From Sanguinoderma infundibulare (Eukaryota; Basidiomycota; Agaricomycetes; Polyporales; Polyporaceae), in NCBI GenBank assembly GCA_032821775.1, contig JAVLRN010000002.1, forward strand, positions 3,100,001-3,164,000: a DNA stretch of 64,000 bases. The letters run 5' to 3'. The translations under genes were made by a program, and so were the position numbers. Below the pieces are notes generated by a model. That model did not search any database. It saw nothing but the letters and a program-made list of their open reading frames with translations, and was not told the origin of the DNA. Positions 34,120-45,242 of the stretch are shown here, piece after piece (the first letter of the stretch is position 1; each line of letters opens with the position of its first letter).

Positions 34120-35764
34120 ATGTCGGAGGCCACGAACTCGGAAACGCCTTTCAAGCTCGCCGTCTCCGACGCCGACATCGAGTTGCTCCAGAAAAAGCTC
34201 GAGCTAGTCCGCTTTCCTGACGAGCTCGACAACGCCGAATGGGACTATGGTGCGCCCCTCGCTGACGTCAAGAGGCTGACAGCACATTGGAAGGCTGGGT
34301 TCGACTGGAGGAAGGCCGAGGCCAAGATCAACGAGCTTCCGATGTTCACGCGCGACATCGAAGTGGACGGGTTCGGGAAGCTGAATGTGCACTACGTGCA
34401 TCAAGTGAGCGAGGTCAAGAGGGCAATCCCGCTCCTGTTCGTTCATGGCTGTAAGTGTCGTTATAGTCTTGGCGTGCCCATAAACTGAAATCGTGACAGG
34501 GCCTGGTCATTTCCTCGAAGTGAGGAAGCTCCTTCCCTTCTTGACGACTGGCGGAAAGGACCATCCTAGCTTCCATGTTGTCGCACCAAGCTTGCCCGGA
34601 TTCGGCTTCTCGGAGGCACCGCTCAAGCCGGGGTTCAAAGGGCCTCAATATGCTCAGGCATGCCATGCACGATCATACAGAGGGGACCGTTGCTGAACTT
34701 CGTCTAGCTGCTGAACAGGCTCATGGTATCTCTTGGATATGATGAGTATGGTGAGTTCCAGAAACCAGTGTAGGCACATGCGCCTCGCTCACCTTTGCTG
34801 TCACACAGTATACCAAGGAGGTGACTGGGGACACGTTGTAAGTGGTCATGCGTTAAGTGACGGCCGGAAAGCGGTGATATTGACTGAACGCACGTAGCTT
34901 GGAATGAATATCGTGGCCCACCATGGGCACAAGCACGTCAAAGCATGGCACACGAATATGCCCTTGTGCGTTCTTGTTGGGTCGTGTTCACTCTGATGGT
35001 TTTATCTTTATTCTGTATGCAGTGCCAGCCCACCAACGTTCACGCGGTTCCCTCTCCTATACGTTCGGTCTCTTCTCAAACTTCCGTTCGACAGGGCAGC
35101 TCGGAATAGGCTCCCAGCTTCTGAGTGGATGGTCAATGGTACGGGCTATTTCATGCAGCAATCCACTCGCCCGCAGACCCTGGGATACGGCCTCGCCGAT
35201 TCCCCGGTCGGACTACTCGGCTGGATCTACGAGAAGTTGGTGGTATGGACGGACAAATACCCGTGGGCCGACGACGAAGGTACGCCAGCCTTCACGTCAT
35301 TTCCTTTCTGTATTCCTGGTCTGATAAACCGCGAACGTGTGTGAAATCCGCAGTTCTCGAATGGATCTCGGTCTACTGGTTCTCGCGCGCTGGGCCAGCG
35401 GCATCGACCAGGATCTACTACGAGATGACCAATGGAAGTGGGAGCTTGGAGACCGTTCTATTGCGGACGCGCTGGACGTCTGTCCCTCTCGGGATATCGT
35501 ACTTTCCCGCCGAGGTCGCTCGTCTCCCCAAACTGTAGGCATTTTTCGTTCTGGTGTGCCTCCGAGTAGGAAGTCCACTGACATGCATCGCGTAGATGGT
35601 CGCACACCCTCGGCAAGCTGGTGTTCGAGTCCGAGCACGACAAGGGCGGGCACTTCGCCGCGTTCGAGGTCCCCGAGAAGCTTGCGGGAGACCTGCGTAA
35701 GATGTACGGAAAAGGAGGGCCCGCGCACGGTGTCATTCCGGAGAAGACGGGATATGATGCTTAA
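34120..35764 (+). CDS. Epoxide hydrolase 2 (microsomal type)
   Basis: Model: join(34120..34450, 34500..34657, 34708..34750, 34809..34837, 34898..34965, 35023..35279, 35354..35534, 35596..35764), 1236 nt, 411 aa. It has the same 8-exon layout and intron phases as copies 1 and 3. Motifs: EHN region [16 protein letters not shown], oxyanion HGWPGHFLEV, nucleophile Asp183 in [42 protein letters not shown], and His375 in GGHFAAFE. Intron 2 starts with GC (CAG then GCATGC) at the exact position where copies 1 and 3 have GT. It is either a GC-AG intron or a splice-site mutation. It lies head-to-tail about 0.7 kb after hydrolase 1. Confidence 0.92.
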
Positions 35765-36709
35765 AGACTCAGGCTGCCTGGCCAGTGTAAGACTATCTGG
35801 ACCGCGTTATTCTACGTACCTGTGATGCGAATTGGGCCCATTGTCGTGTGTCTGCCCGTTCAACACTGCACCAAGGCCTGCAATAACGCACATCCATTTG
35901 CGACAGGTTTGTGTATGGTATTTTTTCAGCTGGTGTCTTCTTGCAATGGATATATGCCATCTGCTTATCTACCCGAACACGGGAATGAACGCATGAGCAA
36001 GTTGTTGCAGATAATCAAGGTCCCCACCTTGTACCGCCATGCCTATATGCTGGTTAGACTCAGAAACGTCGGACATCCGATAAAAACGGGGTTAGTACGG
36101 AGCGACCGGCCCTAAACAGAATAAGCGCCCAACTTGCCACCGCGACCGAACCTAGGTTCTCTCTTCCCTACCGGTCCAAACTGCACGGCAGTAGTATTCA
36201 TGCTTTGCGCTTACCTCCGACAGATTATCACGGAACGCCCTCGACGATCAGCGTCAATGTTTCCCATCAGTCGGAACTCAAGAAACTTCTGGCCCTGGGA
36301 TTAGTATATCGCATCCCGCGCGCCACGCCCCAACTCTTCTCTCCCACACCGCTGTATGGCCAGGGGTCTCCGATAACAGGACATGCGTTTTTGCCTCAAA
36401 TTTTCAGCGCGGAACGTGCGGCATACATGTCTAGGTCAGTTCCCATCGCTGCATGGTGAGTAACGATTTGGATCTGCGGTGCTCCTCGGTCACGCTCGGT
36501 CAGGGCCAAAGCAGGTAGCTGGGCGCGTTTTAAACATAACAAACTCTATTCGTGACAATATACAGTCAACTGATCCATTCGTTGACGCCGTGCTAGGTTT
36601 AGAATGTATCTCCTTCGCCGCTCCGCTCGTGTTCTGAGAGACGTTCCCCAACTTGAACGTCTGTCCACGCTCTCTGGCATCCCTCACAGTTCCAACATCC
36701 CCCGCTAGA
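35765..36709. other. Intergenic between epoxide hydrolase 2 and MFS F
   Basis: Nothing recognised on either strand. Unlike A, B, C and G, transporter F shows no clear TATATGGAGAG-type element in the 150 bases before its start. Confidence 0.45.
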
Positions 36710-38873
36710 ATGGACGAAGAAGCACAGAAAAAGGAGCTCAATGAGAGCCCTTATGAGGAATCAGACGGGGCCATAACTCCTTCCAGCCCCTCCCTCCAGA
36801 TGTCGGAAGTCGAGCGCCGGCTGGTGCGGAAGCTGGACATGCGCATCATGCCATTAGTCTGCACTATGAATTTCTTTTCTTGTGAGTTCTGTCATCCAGG
36901 CGCACTCCATTATACGCTTACAGCTATTAGTCCTGATCAGATTCAGTGTCGGCAACGCGCGCCTGCAAGGGCTCCCGCAGGACGTTCTGCACGGCGACCC
37001 CACAGGAGTACTCTTCGATTGGGTTAATTCGGCATACTACTTTCCATATGTGAGTGCCTGCATTTAAATCGTCTCCGATCGTGCTATGGTTTGACATCCA
37101 AGATGCTCGTAGGTGATATGCCACGTTCCGGCAGTCATCCTTTTCAAACTCTCTCCGCCGCACATTTGGCTCGGATGCGTCACCATTGCGTGGGGTTTGT
37201 GCTCGACGCTAGCCGTACGTTCAAGGCTTTCCCATCTTATGATTTGACGTACCTGAACAGACGTACCAGGCGTCTGCGTTCAATTTCGCCGGAATCATGG
37301 CCGCTCGTATCGGTGTGGGCTTCTTTGAGGCGGGATTCTCTCCTACGTGCCCACTCTACCTAAGTACGTATCACAAATGCGACTTTGCAGACACGTTTAA
37401 CTCGCAGAGTAGCATTTTTCTACACACGGGAGGAAATAGGGATCCGTACCGCATACTGGTTCGGAATCCCCGCCCTTTCGGCGTGCATCGGTGGCCTGCT
37501 CGCCTTCGCCGTCCAACACGGTCATACTGCCATCGCAAACTGGCGCCTTTTCTTCATCATCGAAGGCATCCCCGCAGTCCTGATAGGCCTCGTAGCTTTA
37601 TTCGTCTTACCTGATCGCCCCGACAAAACACGCATCTGGAAGGGCGAAGAACAGAAAGTAGCGTTCGACCGCATGAACCGAGACCATCTGGCGGACGTAG
37701 GCAGAGTCATAAACAGAAGTGGGTGCCGTGATAGATATGTATGACCTATGAACTGATTTGTGTGGCGATTAGGGCACGTTATCGCTGGCTTGAAAGACTG
37801 GAAGGTTGGGTCCTTTCTATTTAGCTTTTTGAAAATGCATTCACGCCAGCGCCCTCCAGGTATACGGCTTCGGGATCATTCTATTCTGTACATACTGTGG
37901 GACGGCGAGCCTTACGGGATTTCTACCGACTATAATTAAAACGTTCGGCTTCAGTACGTCCGATGTCCCTTAGTGCCTGCTGACCGAGGAGCTAATGCAC
38001 ACCTAGCAAATGCCACGGCCCAAATACTTACCGTCCCTCCCCCAGCCACCAGCTTGATCGTGCTATATTTGTGCGCGCGCGCATCGGATCGGTTGCAGAC
38101 CCGAGGTCCGTTCATCGTCGCGAGTTTCTTGGTCGCAGGCATCGGTTATACGTGCGCTATTCTCCCCTCTACGCAACCATACAGTATCCCCGTTCACGGT
38201 CTGCCTGTGTCTTCAACATCTTTCAGGCTCTTGCTGACGATCGAATCGAACGTACACGTTCGCTATTTCGGGACGATCTGCGCCAACGTCGGGGTCACTT
38301 GCACGATCGGCATCATGGTTACCTGGTGTGCGTATCTCGTCCGCAAGCGCAGTCGTTCTCGTGCTCGTATACATAACTAATCCCCCCTGAGGCAGTCGCG
38401 CACAACTTGGGATCCGAGAGCAAGAAAGCGGCGGGAATGGCGCTGTCCTTGGCGATCGGACAATGCGGCAACATCCTCGGCTCGCACTTGTACCCATCCA
38501 TAGAAGGCCCGCGATATACGTATGTTCACGGGTATCTTGCTATTCTCAGTGCTATGCGTAGATTCTCACCTTTCCGACAGCAAGGGGTTTGCCGTCACTG
38601 CGGGTCTACAGTTCGTTGGAGCACTCGTGGCAAGTGTCCTCCATGTGAGTCATACTGCGGCTATCATTCATGAACAGTGGCGAGCGGGTCTTCTCGAGCA
38701 GGTGTACTACCTCTGGGAGAATCGGCGCAGAGATCGAAAGTACGGGAAGCCTGTTAAAGGAGAGCCTGTGGACACGTCTGAGGTGGCTGATGAGGCGAGT
38801 ACTACCTCATCCTAGCTCACAGAGTCCTTACGTGTTGCTCTTGTAGGCACCTAATTTCCGGTACACGCCCTAG
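36710..38873 (+). CDS. MFS transporter F, anion:cation symporter family
   Basis: Model: join(36710..36881, 36931..37049, 37113..37214, 37270..37363, 37413..37718, 37773..37804, 37860..37953, 38007..38151, 38227..38327, 38396..38519, 38581..38644, 38702..38794, 38847..38873), 1473 nt, 490 aa. Landmarks: RRLVRKLDMRIMPLVCTMNFF, SVGNARLQGLPQDVLHGD, FYTREEIGIRTAYWFG, HGHTAIANWRLFFIIEG, FVLPDRPDKT, GSESKKAAGMALSLAIGQCG, tail APNFRYTP. TM1 has Ile60 instead of Asp (FLIRFSVGNAR), as in C. The last intron starts GC (GAG then GCGAGT), also as in C. From intron 7 to exon 11 it is about 97% identical by eye, introns included, to the inverted gene C; before that the two differ substantially. Confidence 0.9.
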
Positions 38874-39691
38874 TACGCGTACCGCGTCGTTCTGTAGAAT
38901 CCACAAGCGGTATGGGTGTTTATAGAATCTGTGGGATTTTAGAGCCCAACCGTGAAGTTCATGTTTTGTTGTATCATATCTGGCACGGTCTTAGCACGGA
39001 CGTATAGACGGGGCAAGACAAAGGGATAAGGTACAGCAACGACGTACGTGGTACTGAAATGGTGGAGTGCATCTCTTTGAAGTGTATCATTAGCGAATCA
39101 TACAGGCATGCGCAGATCAAGTAGTGCTTGTATATATTGGATGACAGCGAGATTGTATCGATCGTAAATCGGATAGAAAGGGATTAATCCGCGTTATAAT
39201 CCCCACTATCAATGATGAGTTGATATCAGATTACCGGCCCTAAACACTTAGCACTGATGTGACGGTTGTCCGAGTTGCGGCCGCAGCTTGTTATACGACC
39301 CCCACCTGCTGAAAGGTCATCATTAATGGTCTGCTTCGTGGAGACGGTAAGAGATTGCCTTATAGTCTTAAAGCCGAACCTCTGACAGCCAGCACAAGGA
39401 ACCCCGCATCAAATAGACGCGGTCGCTGTTGCGATTGGGTTCAATCGTGCGCCCACCTGCCATATTACGTCCGTGCTTAGTATGCAGTTTCCCTGGCACG
39501 TACGTGGTCAACTCATGGCTCAGGATACAGTTAATTTACCTTTGGTTCACGTGGTTTTAGGTACTTCACATGCCACCACCGATTAAAGGCCGACTGAGCG
39601 TCCCCCGGTGTGTATATATGGAGAGATATCAACCTATGGGTTGATCAAGACCCTGCCTATCTCTGTTGTCCCTCCCAACGAGCGCGCCTGA
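38874..39691. other. Intergenic between MFS F and MFS G
   Basis: No gene recognised. The TATATATGGAGAGA element at 39613-39626, 79 bp before the G start, is the array's shared core promoter motif. Confidence 0.5.
39613..39626 (+). promoter_or_regulatory. TATA-like core element of MFS G
   Basis: TATATATGGAGAGA lies 79 bp upstream of the ATG, followed by CCTATGGG. The same arrangement precedes A, B and, in weaker form, C on the opposite strand. Confidence 0.6.
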
Positions 39692-41847
39692 ATGAAAGAG
39701 GGAGTACAAACTAAGGAGCAGATTGGGACCCACAATGTGAGTCCTGACATCAGCACCATGCCCTTCTGCCCCTCCCTCGAGAAGCCTGAAGCCGAGAGGC
39801 GACTGGTACGCAAACTCGACATGCGCATCATGCCAATCCTCTGCGCGATGAATTTCTTCTCCTGTGAGTCCTCCACAATGCAGACCTTCATATCCCGAAC
39901 TGAAGTTCGCAGTCATGGATAGGGTCAATCTGGGAAACGCACGCCTGCAAGGGCTCCCGCGAGACGTCCTGGACGGGGACCCCACGGGGGTGCGCTTCGA
40001 CTGGGCCTATGCCGCATTTTACTTCCCGTTTGTGAGTCCTCGGAGGTCCTAAATCGCACTCAAGCTTCATGTGTGTTGACATTTGCAAGATAATATCCCA
40101 TGTTCCGGCAGTGATCCTATTCAAGCGCGTCCCGCCTCACATCTGGATTGGATGGGTCGCCATCGGGTGGGGTTTGTGTTCGACATTAACCGTGCGTTGC
40201 AACCTTCCGTTTGAGGCGCTACTGCGTGCCTCACTATCGATTAATCTAGGCGGCGTCATTCGATTTTCCTGGGATCATGGTGGCTCGTATCGCTCTTGGC
40301 TTCTTTGAGGCAGGGTATACTCCAGTTTTCCCTCTCTACTTAGGTCCGTCCGACTCAGTGATGTGAGTTTGGAGATGTCTCTGATCTTGTATGGCAGCGC
40401 TTTTCTACACACAACAAGAGGCGGCACCCCGGATTACGTACGCATTCGGGATCCCTATCCTTGCAGGATTTATTGGTGGTCTGGTCGCGTTCGGTGTTCA
40501 ACACGCTCACGTTGGCATTGCAAATTGGCGACTCTTGTTCATTGTTGAAGGTGTTCCGCCCATCCTTGTCGGACTCGTGGCGTTGTTCCTGTTGCCTGAC
40601 CGGCCCGAGAGAACGCGCGTATTCGAAGGCAAAGAACGTGAGCTGGTGTTGGAGCGTATCAACCGCGGGCATCACACAGGTGTAGAGGGCAACCTAAACA
40701 GAAGTACGTACCGCGACTTCCGTCTATGATATATGGTTTAATCTCCACCATATCAGGACATATAATTGCTGGCTTGGCAGACTGGAAGGTTCGATCCATT
40801 CGATGCAAGAGGACGCCAGCTCGTTCATGATCATGCCCTAATCTAGGTGTATGCTTGCGGGGTCATCCTCTTTTGCGGACTGTGCGGGACCGGGAGCCTG
40901 GCGGGATTCCTGCCCACTATCATCACCACATTCGGATACTGTAGGTTCTGTATCCGCTCATACTCGAACGAGGAGCTCACGTATGTGCAGCAAATGCCGT
41001 CGCACAGATACTGACGGTCCCACCAGCTGCCGTTTGTGGAATCATCCTGTACATGTGCCTGCGAGCATCGAATCGGCTCCAAGTTCGTGGCCCATTTATC
41101 GTCGCAAATTCCTTGCTCGCGGGCATAGGTTTCACGTACGTCCTTCTCCATCATCTGTTGATGTTGCCTCTCAGAGTTTGAGTCTGGCACATCAGACTCC
41201 TGTTGACGGTCGAATCAAACGTTCACGTCCGCTACTTTGGCGCGATCTGCGCTTACACCGGATCCGGTTCGGCGATCAGTATTGTCGTTACATGGTGTGC
41301 GTATTCTATATTCGCTGCAGTGGTTCTTCAGGATAGTTGATGCGCGAGGCAGATGCGCACAACCTGGGGTCAGAGAGCAAGAAAGCGTCGGGGGTGGCGC
41401 TCTCCCTGGCTATCGGTCAAAGTGGCAACATCCTAGGCTCACATTTGTTCCCGTTGACGGAAGGCCCGCGGTACCTGTTCGTACTTTCGCGATAGGTAGC
41501 TTTCCGTCGGGGCACATGCTCACCTTGCTAGTGCAGCAAAGGCTTTGCGATCCTCACGGCTTTGCAGTTTCTCTCGGCCCTCATAGCGGGCATCCTCCAT
41601 GTAAGTAATACTGACCGCGACGCTCCCTGAGTCTTGACGAATCATCATCTCCTAAAATAGGTGTATTATCTCTGCGAGAACAGCCGCAGAGACCAGAAGT
41701 ACGGAAGGCCTATTCACGGAGCGACCGTTGATACGTCAGAGTTAGCTGACGAAGTACGTGCGATGTCGTATGTCTGGCTCGCATTTACGTACATGCACTT
41801 ATGAAGCATCGCTTCTATAGGCTCCAGATTTCCGCTACATTCCGTAG
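39692..41847 (+). CDS. MFS transporter G, anion:cation symporter family
   Basis: Model: join(39692..39863, 39913..40031, 40090..40191, 40250..40343, 40398..40703, 40757..40788, 40847..40940, 40991..41135, 41196..41296, 41353..41476, 41537..41600, 41661..41753, 41821..41847), 1473 nt, 490 aa. Landmarks: RRLVRKLDMRIMPILCAMNFF, FMDRVNLGNARLQGLPRD (Asp60 kept), FYTQQEAAPRITY, HAHVGIANWRLLFIVEG, FLLPDRPERT, GSESKKASGVALSLAIGQSG, tail APDFRYIP. It shares with A the VFNxK-like LLPDRPE loop and the CENSRRDxKYG tail, so A and G are close sisters now lying in opposite orientation. The substrate is unknown. Confidence 0.9.
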
Positions 41848-42940
41848 TGGATGGGGTGGAATTCGACCGAACAACGGGCCCGGGGCAACTCAGTAGAAGA
41901 GCACCCGGACACAATGTATCTGTATGTACTGCAGTACAATGCCGCGTTTGTACAGGTGTCGAGCGTGATTCTACGCCCTCATCCGTCGGAGATTCACGGA
42001 AAGATTCAAATCTCATGGAGCGTGCTGGAGTGGAGGAATCAAAGTACTATTCAACCACCGCACCGGAGAGTCAAGTGGACGCGGGTCGCCCGAATCGCTT
42101 CAACATCAACGTTCGCCTTCCACTTCACACGAATGGACTCGAACTCCCAAGAGTACGCTCATCCCCCTCGTCTTACCATGACCGAATCAAGCGCGATGGG
42201 CTAGCACGACTTCCGAAGGCCCGGAGGCCAGTCGGCTCGAGCTGTCTCTAGTCAATATCCCCAAGGGCTCTCTTCATCGACACCTAAAGGCACGACCGTC
42301 TTCGACTAACCAACCCCGGCAACAACTAACCCTGCATGGGTTTGCTTGGAGGTGGGTCCTACCGATCTTTTGTATTTTCGAATTAACCCAATGTCGGTGC
42401 TCGAATAAAGGAAACAGCCATGCGCCGTCAGGCGTACGAAGCCGCCGATTCTCCGCCAATTTTGACCAGTGACTCATCAGGCCTCGTGTTCACCGTTCTC
42501 GCATGCCGGGAGCGCTTTTCGTCACCTCGAAAGACCAACTTCACAACGCAACATTTTGTCGCCTGAGAACTGTAAAGGCATCAGGTATCGTAGATGACTA
42601 GTTCGAGAAACTTCCATGGTAAAGCAAGGTTTCACAATTGCCAATTGGTGCGTAAGCTCAAGCCGTTCCCTTTGAAGGGGCTCTACTGTACAAGCCCAAC
42701 GGAGTGTACGACGTCGATAGTCAAACGCTTCCCGGCTGGAAGTGTGCAGGGTTCGAAGCCATGCCACATGACGTTCTGATGGAAGTGATGGCATTAGATG
42801 TGAGTCGTTGCGAGTGCATAGCCGACGCTGACTAACACACCTTAGCTTCTAGTCTCCCCTCGGCACCGGAAGTATGTACATAAACCTGCGTCTGCCTCGA
42901 GCCCTCGTTGGAGACCTTCTTTCTTTCACCCACAACAACC
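41848..42940. other. Intergenic upstream of epoxide hydrolase 3
   Basis: No complete gene. A once-coding-looking segment at 42690-42790 (frame YKPNGVYDVDSQTLPGW, then GFEAMPHDVLMEV) aligns with the flank of hydrolase 2 near 33.8 kb. The shared promoter element is at 42828-42857, and a CATAAA box lies at 42879-42884. Confidence 0.45.
42828..42857 (+). promoter_or_regulatory. Shared upstream element of epoxide hydrolase 3
   Basis: CTGACTAACACACCTTAGCT then TCTAGTCTCC lies 113 bp before the ATG. It corresponds to the blocks before hydrolases 1 and 2. Confidence 0.5.
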
Positions 42941-44588
42941 ATGTCGAATAGCACTGACGCCGAAAAGCCTTTTAAGCTCGCCGTCCCGGATGACGCCCTC
43001 GAGTTTCTCCAGAGAAAGCTTGAGCTAGCCCGCTTCCCTGATGAGTTGGAAAGCGCAGCATGGGACTATGGCACGCCCCTCGCCGACGTCAAGAGGCTGA
43101 CTGCACACTGGAAGAGCGGGTTCGACTGGAGGAAGGCCGAGGCCGAGATCAACAAGCTTCCGATGTTCACGCGCGACATCGAAGTGGAGGGGTTCGGGAC
43201 GCTGAACGTGCACTACGTCCATCAAAAGAGCGAGGTCAAGGGAGCAATCCCGCTGTTATTCGTGCACGGCTGTAAGCATTCGCAGTGGTTCAGGTTTCGT
43301 ACGAGCTGACACGCTGTGGCTATTGTGCAGGGCCCGGTCACTTCCTCGAAGTGAGGAAGCTCCTTCCGCTCTTGACCGCTGGCGGAAAGGATCATCCAAG
43401 CTTCCACGTTGTCGCACCGAGCTTGCCTGGATTCGGTTTCTCAGAGGCACCGAGCAAACCTGGCTTCAAGGGGCCACAGTATGCCGAGGTATGCTCAGGC
43501 TATACCTTCCAATGCGCATTGCTGGGATTGTTCTGAGCTTTTGGGGTACCTAGCTCCTGAACAAGCTGATGTTGTCTCTTGGATACGATGAGTACGGTGA
43601 GTTCAAACCACGTGTGTAGCTTAAAGTGGCTCACGTACCGTTCCTGTCATATAGTTTACCAAGGAGGGGACTGGGGCCACACCGTGAGTACTAGGGTATT
43701 GATTGACGAGCACAGAGCCGGATACTGACCTTACATGCGTAGCTCGGAACGTTTATGGCGGCACACCATGGGCACAAACATGTCAAAGCATGGCACACCA
43801 ACATGCCGATGTATGTCCTGCTGGTACCCGGCCCGCTTCCCAAACACATCAGTCTAACTCCATTCTCCATCCAGGGCGAACCCTCCGAAGCTCACCGAGT
43901 TTCCGCTCCTCTACGTGCGATCCCTCCTCAAGCTGCCGTTCGACAAAGGAGCTCGGCCTGTGTTCCCGAGGTCCGAGTGGATGGTGACCGGGAGGGGTTA
44001 CATTGCACAGCAAACGACTCGCCCGCAAACTCTTGGATACGGTCTCTCCGACTCCCCGGTCGGACTCCTGAGCTGGATCTACGAAAAGCTTGTGGTGTGG
44101 ACTGATAAGTATCCGTGGACCGACGACGAAGGTACGTCTGCACGCTGGCGCGGTCCGGCGATCGTGTGGTCCTGGTCTGAAAAAATGTCGCAGTTCTCGA
44201 ATGGATCTCCATTTATTGGTTCTCGCGCGCGGGTCCGGCTGCTTCGACTAGGATATACTACGAGATGACCAGCGGGGGCACGCAGATGGACGTGTTCAGC
44301 AAGCGCTGGATGTCAATCCCGCTCGGGCTGTCGTACTTCCCAGCTGACATCGCTCGCTACCCCAAACTGTGCGTATAGTCCCGGTGTGTTCCTTGATTAG
44401 ACTCACATCTATCGCGTAGGTGGTCGCACACGCTCGGCAAGCTGGTGTTCGAATCGGTGCACGACGCGGGAGGACACTTCGCCGCGTTCGAGGTCCCCGA
44501 GAGGCTTGCGGGAGACCTGCGCAAGATGTATGGGAAGGGCGGGCCCGCGCATGGCGTCGTCCCGGGTAAGACTGGATATGACGCATGA
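42941..44588 (+). CDS. Epoxide hydrolase 3 (microsomal type)
   Basis: Model: join(42941..43271, 43331..43488, 43554..43596, 43655..43683, 43743..43810, 43875..44131, 44194..44368, 44420..44588), 1230 nt, 409 aa. Motifs: [16 protein letters not shown] and [11 protein letters not shown] in the EHN region, oxyanion [12 protein letters not shown], nucleophile Asp183 in [43 protein letters not shown], and His373 in GGHFAAFE. It is intact, with all eight exons in phase with copies 1 and 2. It is separated from them by transporters F and G, so a transporter pair was inserted into, or duplicated within, the hydrolase group. Its stop lies only 57 bp from the stop of the convergent F-box-like gene. Confidence 0.93.
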
Positions 44589-44645
44589 GTTGCCAGACTA
44601 CTTGCCGGTGTACGATTTTCCGCAGCGCTCTGTGCTACGTACTTG

Positions 44646-45242
44646 TTATGCCCACCCAGAGACGGCTGCTATCAACATTGGACGTAGCAAATTACGGGAT
44701 GGGTCGAATAGTCGATCGACGACGAGGTCTCGGATGTCGGAGAAACAGGCAAGGATATGCAGGAACGCGTCGCAAGACGCAAATGTACAGTTAGATATTC
44801 GCAGATAATGGAGGGAAATGGGCGCTGAATCATGAGGATGGAGCGTTTCTTGATGAGGAGCATCGTCGAAGGCGGTGAGGAACAAACAGAGGCTGTCGAG
44901 GTGCGGGATATGGTGCAGCAAGGCGCAGAATGATGCGATCGAGAGGTGGGAGCCGCGATGGATGCCGTACAAGACAAGCCTATGGATGTACCGTGCGAGA
45001 CCCTTTCTGGCATCAATCAAGGGGAGGAAGCCGTGAAAATGGTCATGGGCAGAGGTTAGCTTGAGTGATTTGAAAAGAGGTGGCTGGAAGATAGACAGCC
45101 ATCGACGGCAGACAAGGGAGCACGACGCCAGTGAGTACTTGTCTCCTTGGAGTTGATCGAGTATCAACCGCTCGATGTCTATGAGGAAAGGATGAGAGGG
45201 AGTTGCGAGGATATGGGACATTCTGGGGATAAGCATGTACAT
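44646..45242 (-). CDS. Short F-box-like protein
   Basis: Single exon, 198 aa (an internal ATG six bases further in is equally possible). Residues 18-50 read PFLIDIERLILDQLQGDKYSLASCSLVCRRWL, a good basidiomycete F-box-like motif, followed by FKSLKL and repeated His/Leu-rich segments. Basidiomycete relatives are usually twice as long. The abrupt end (LLRPMLIAAVSGWA-stop) next to hydrolase 3 suggests a truncated or C-terminally decayed gene. By analogy it would act as an adaptor in ubiquitin ligation; this is not demonstrable here. Confidence 0.6.
   Translation of the reverse strand: MYMLIPRMSHILATPSHPFLIDIERLILDQLQGDKYSLASCSLVCRRWLSIFQPPLFKSLKLTSAHDHFHGFLPLIDARKGLARYIHRLVLYGIHRGSHLSIASFCALLHHIPHLDSLCLFLTAFDDAPHQETLHPHDSAPISLHYLRISNCTFASCDAFLHILACFSDIRDLVVDRLFDPSRNLLRPMLIAAVSGWA

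Noticed and set aside
42522..42794. A 90-aa minus-strand open frame.
   Set aside because: It is antisense to a segment that aligns with the hydrolase 2 flank in the plus frame; no known family.
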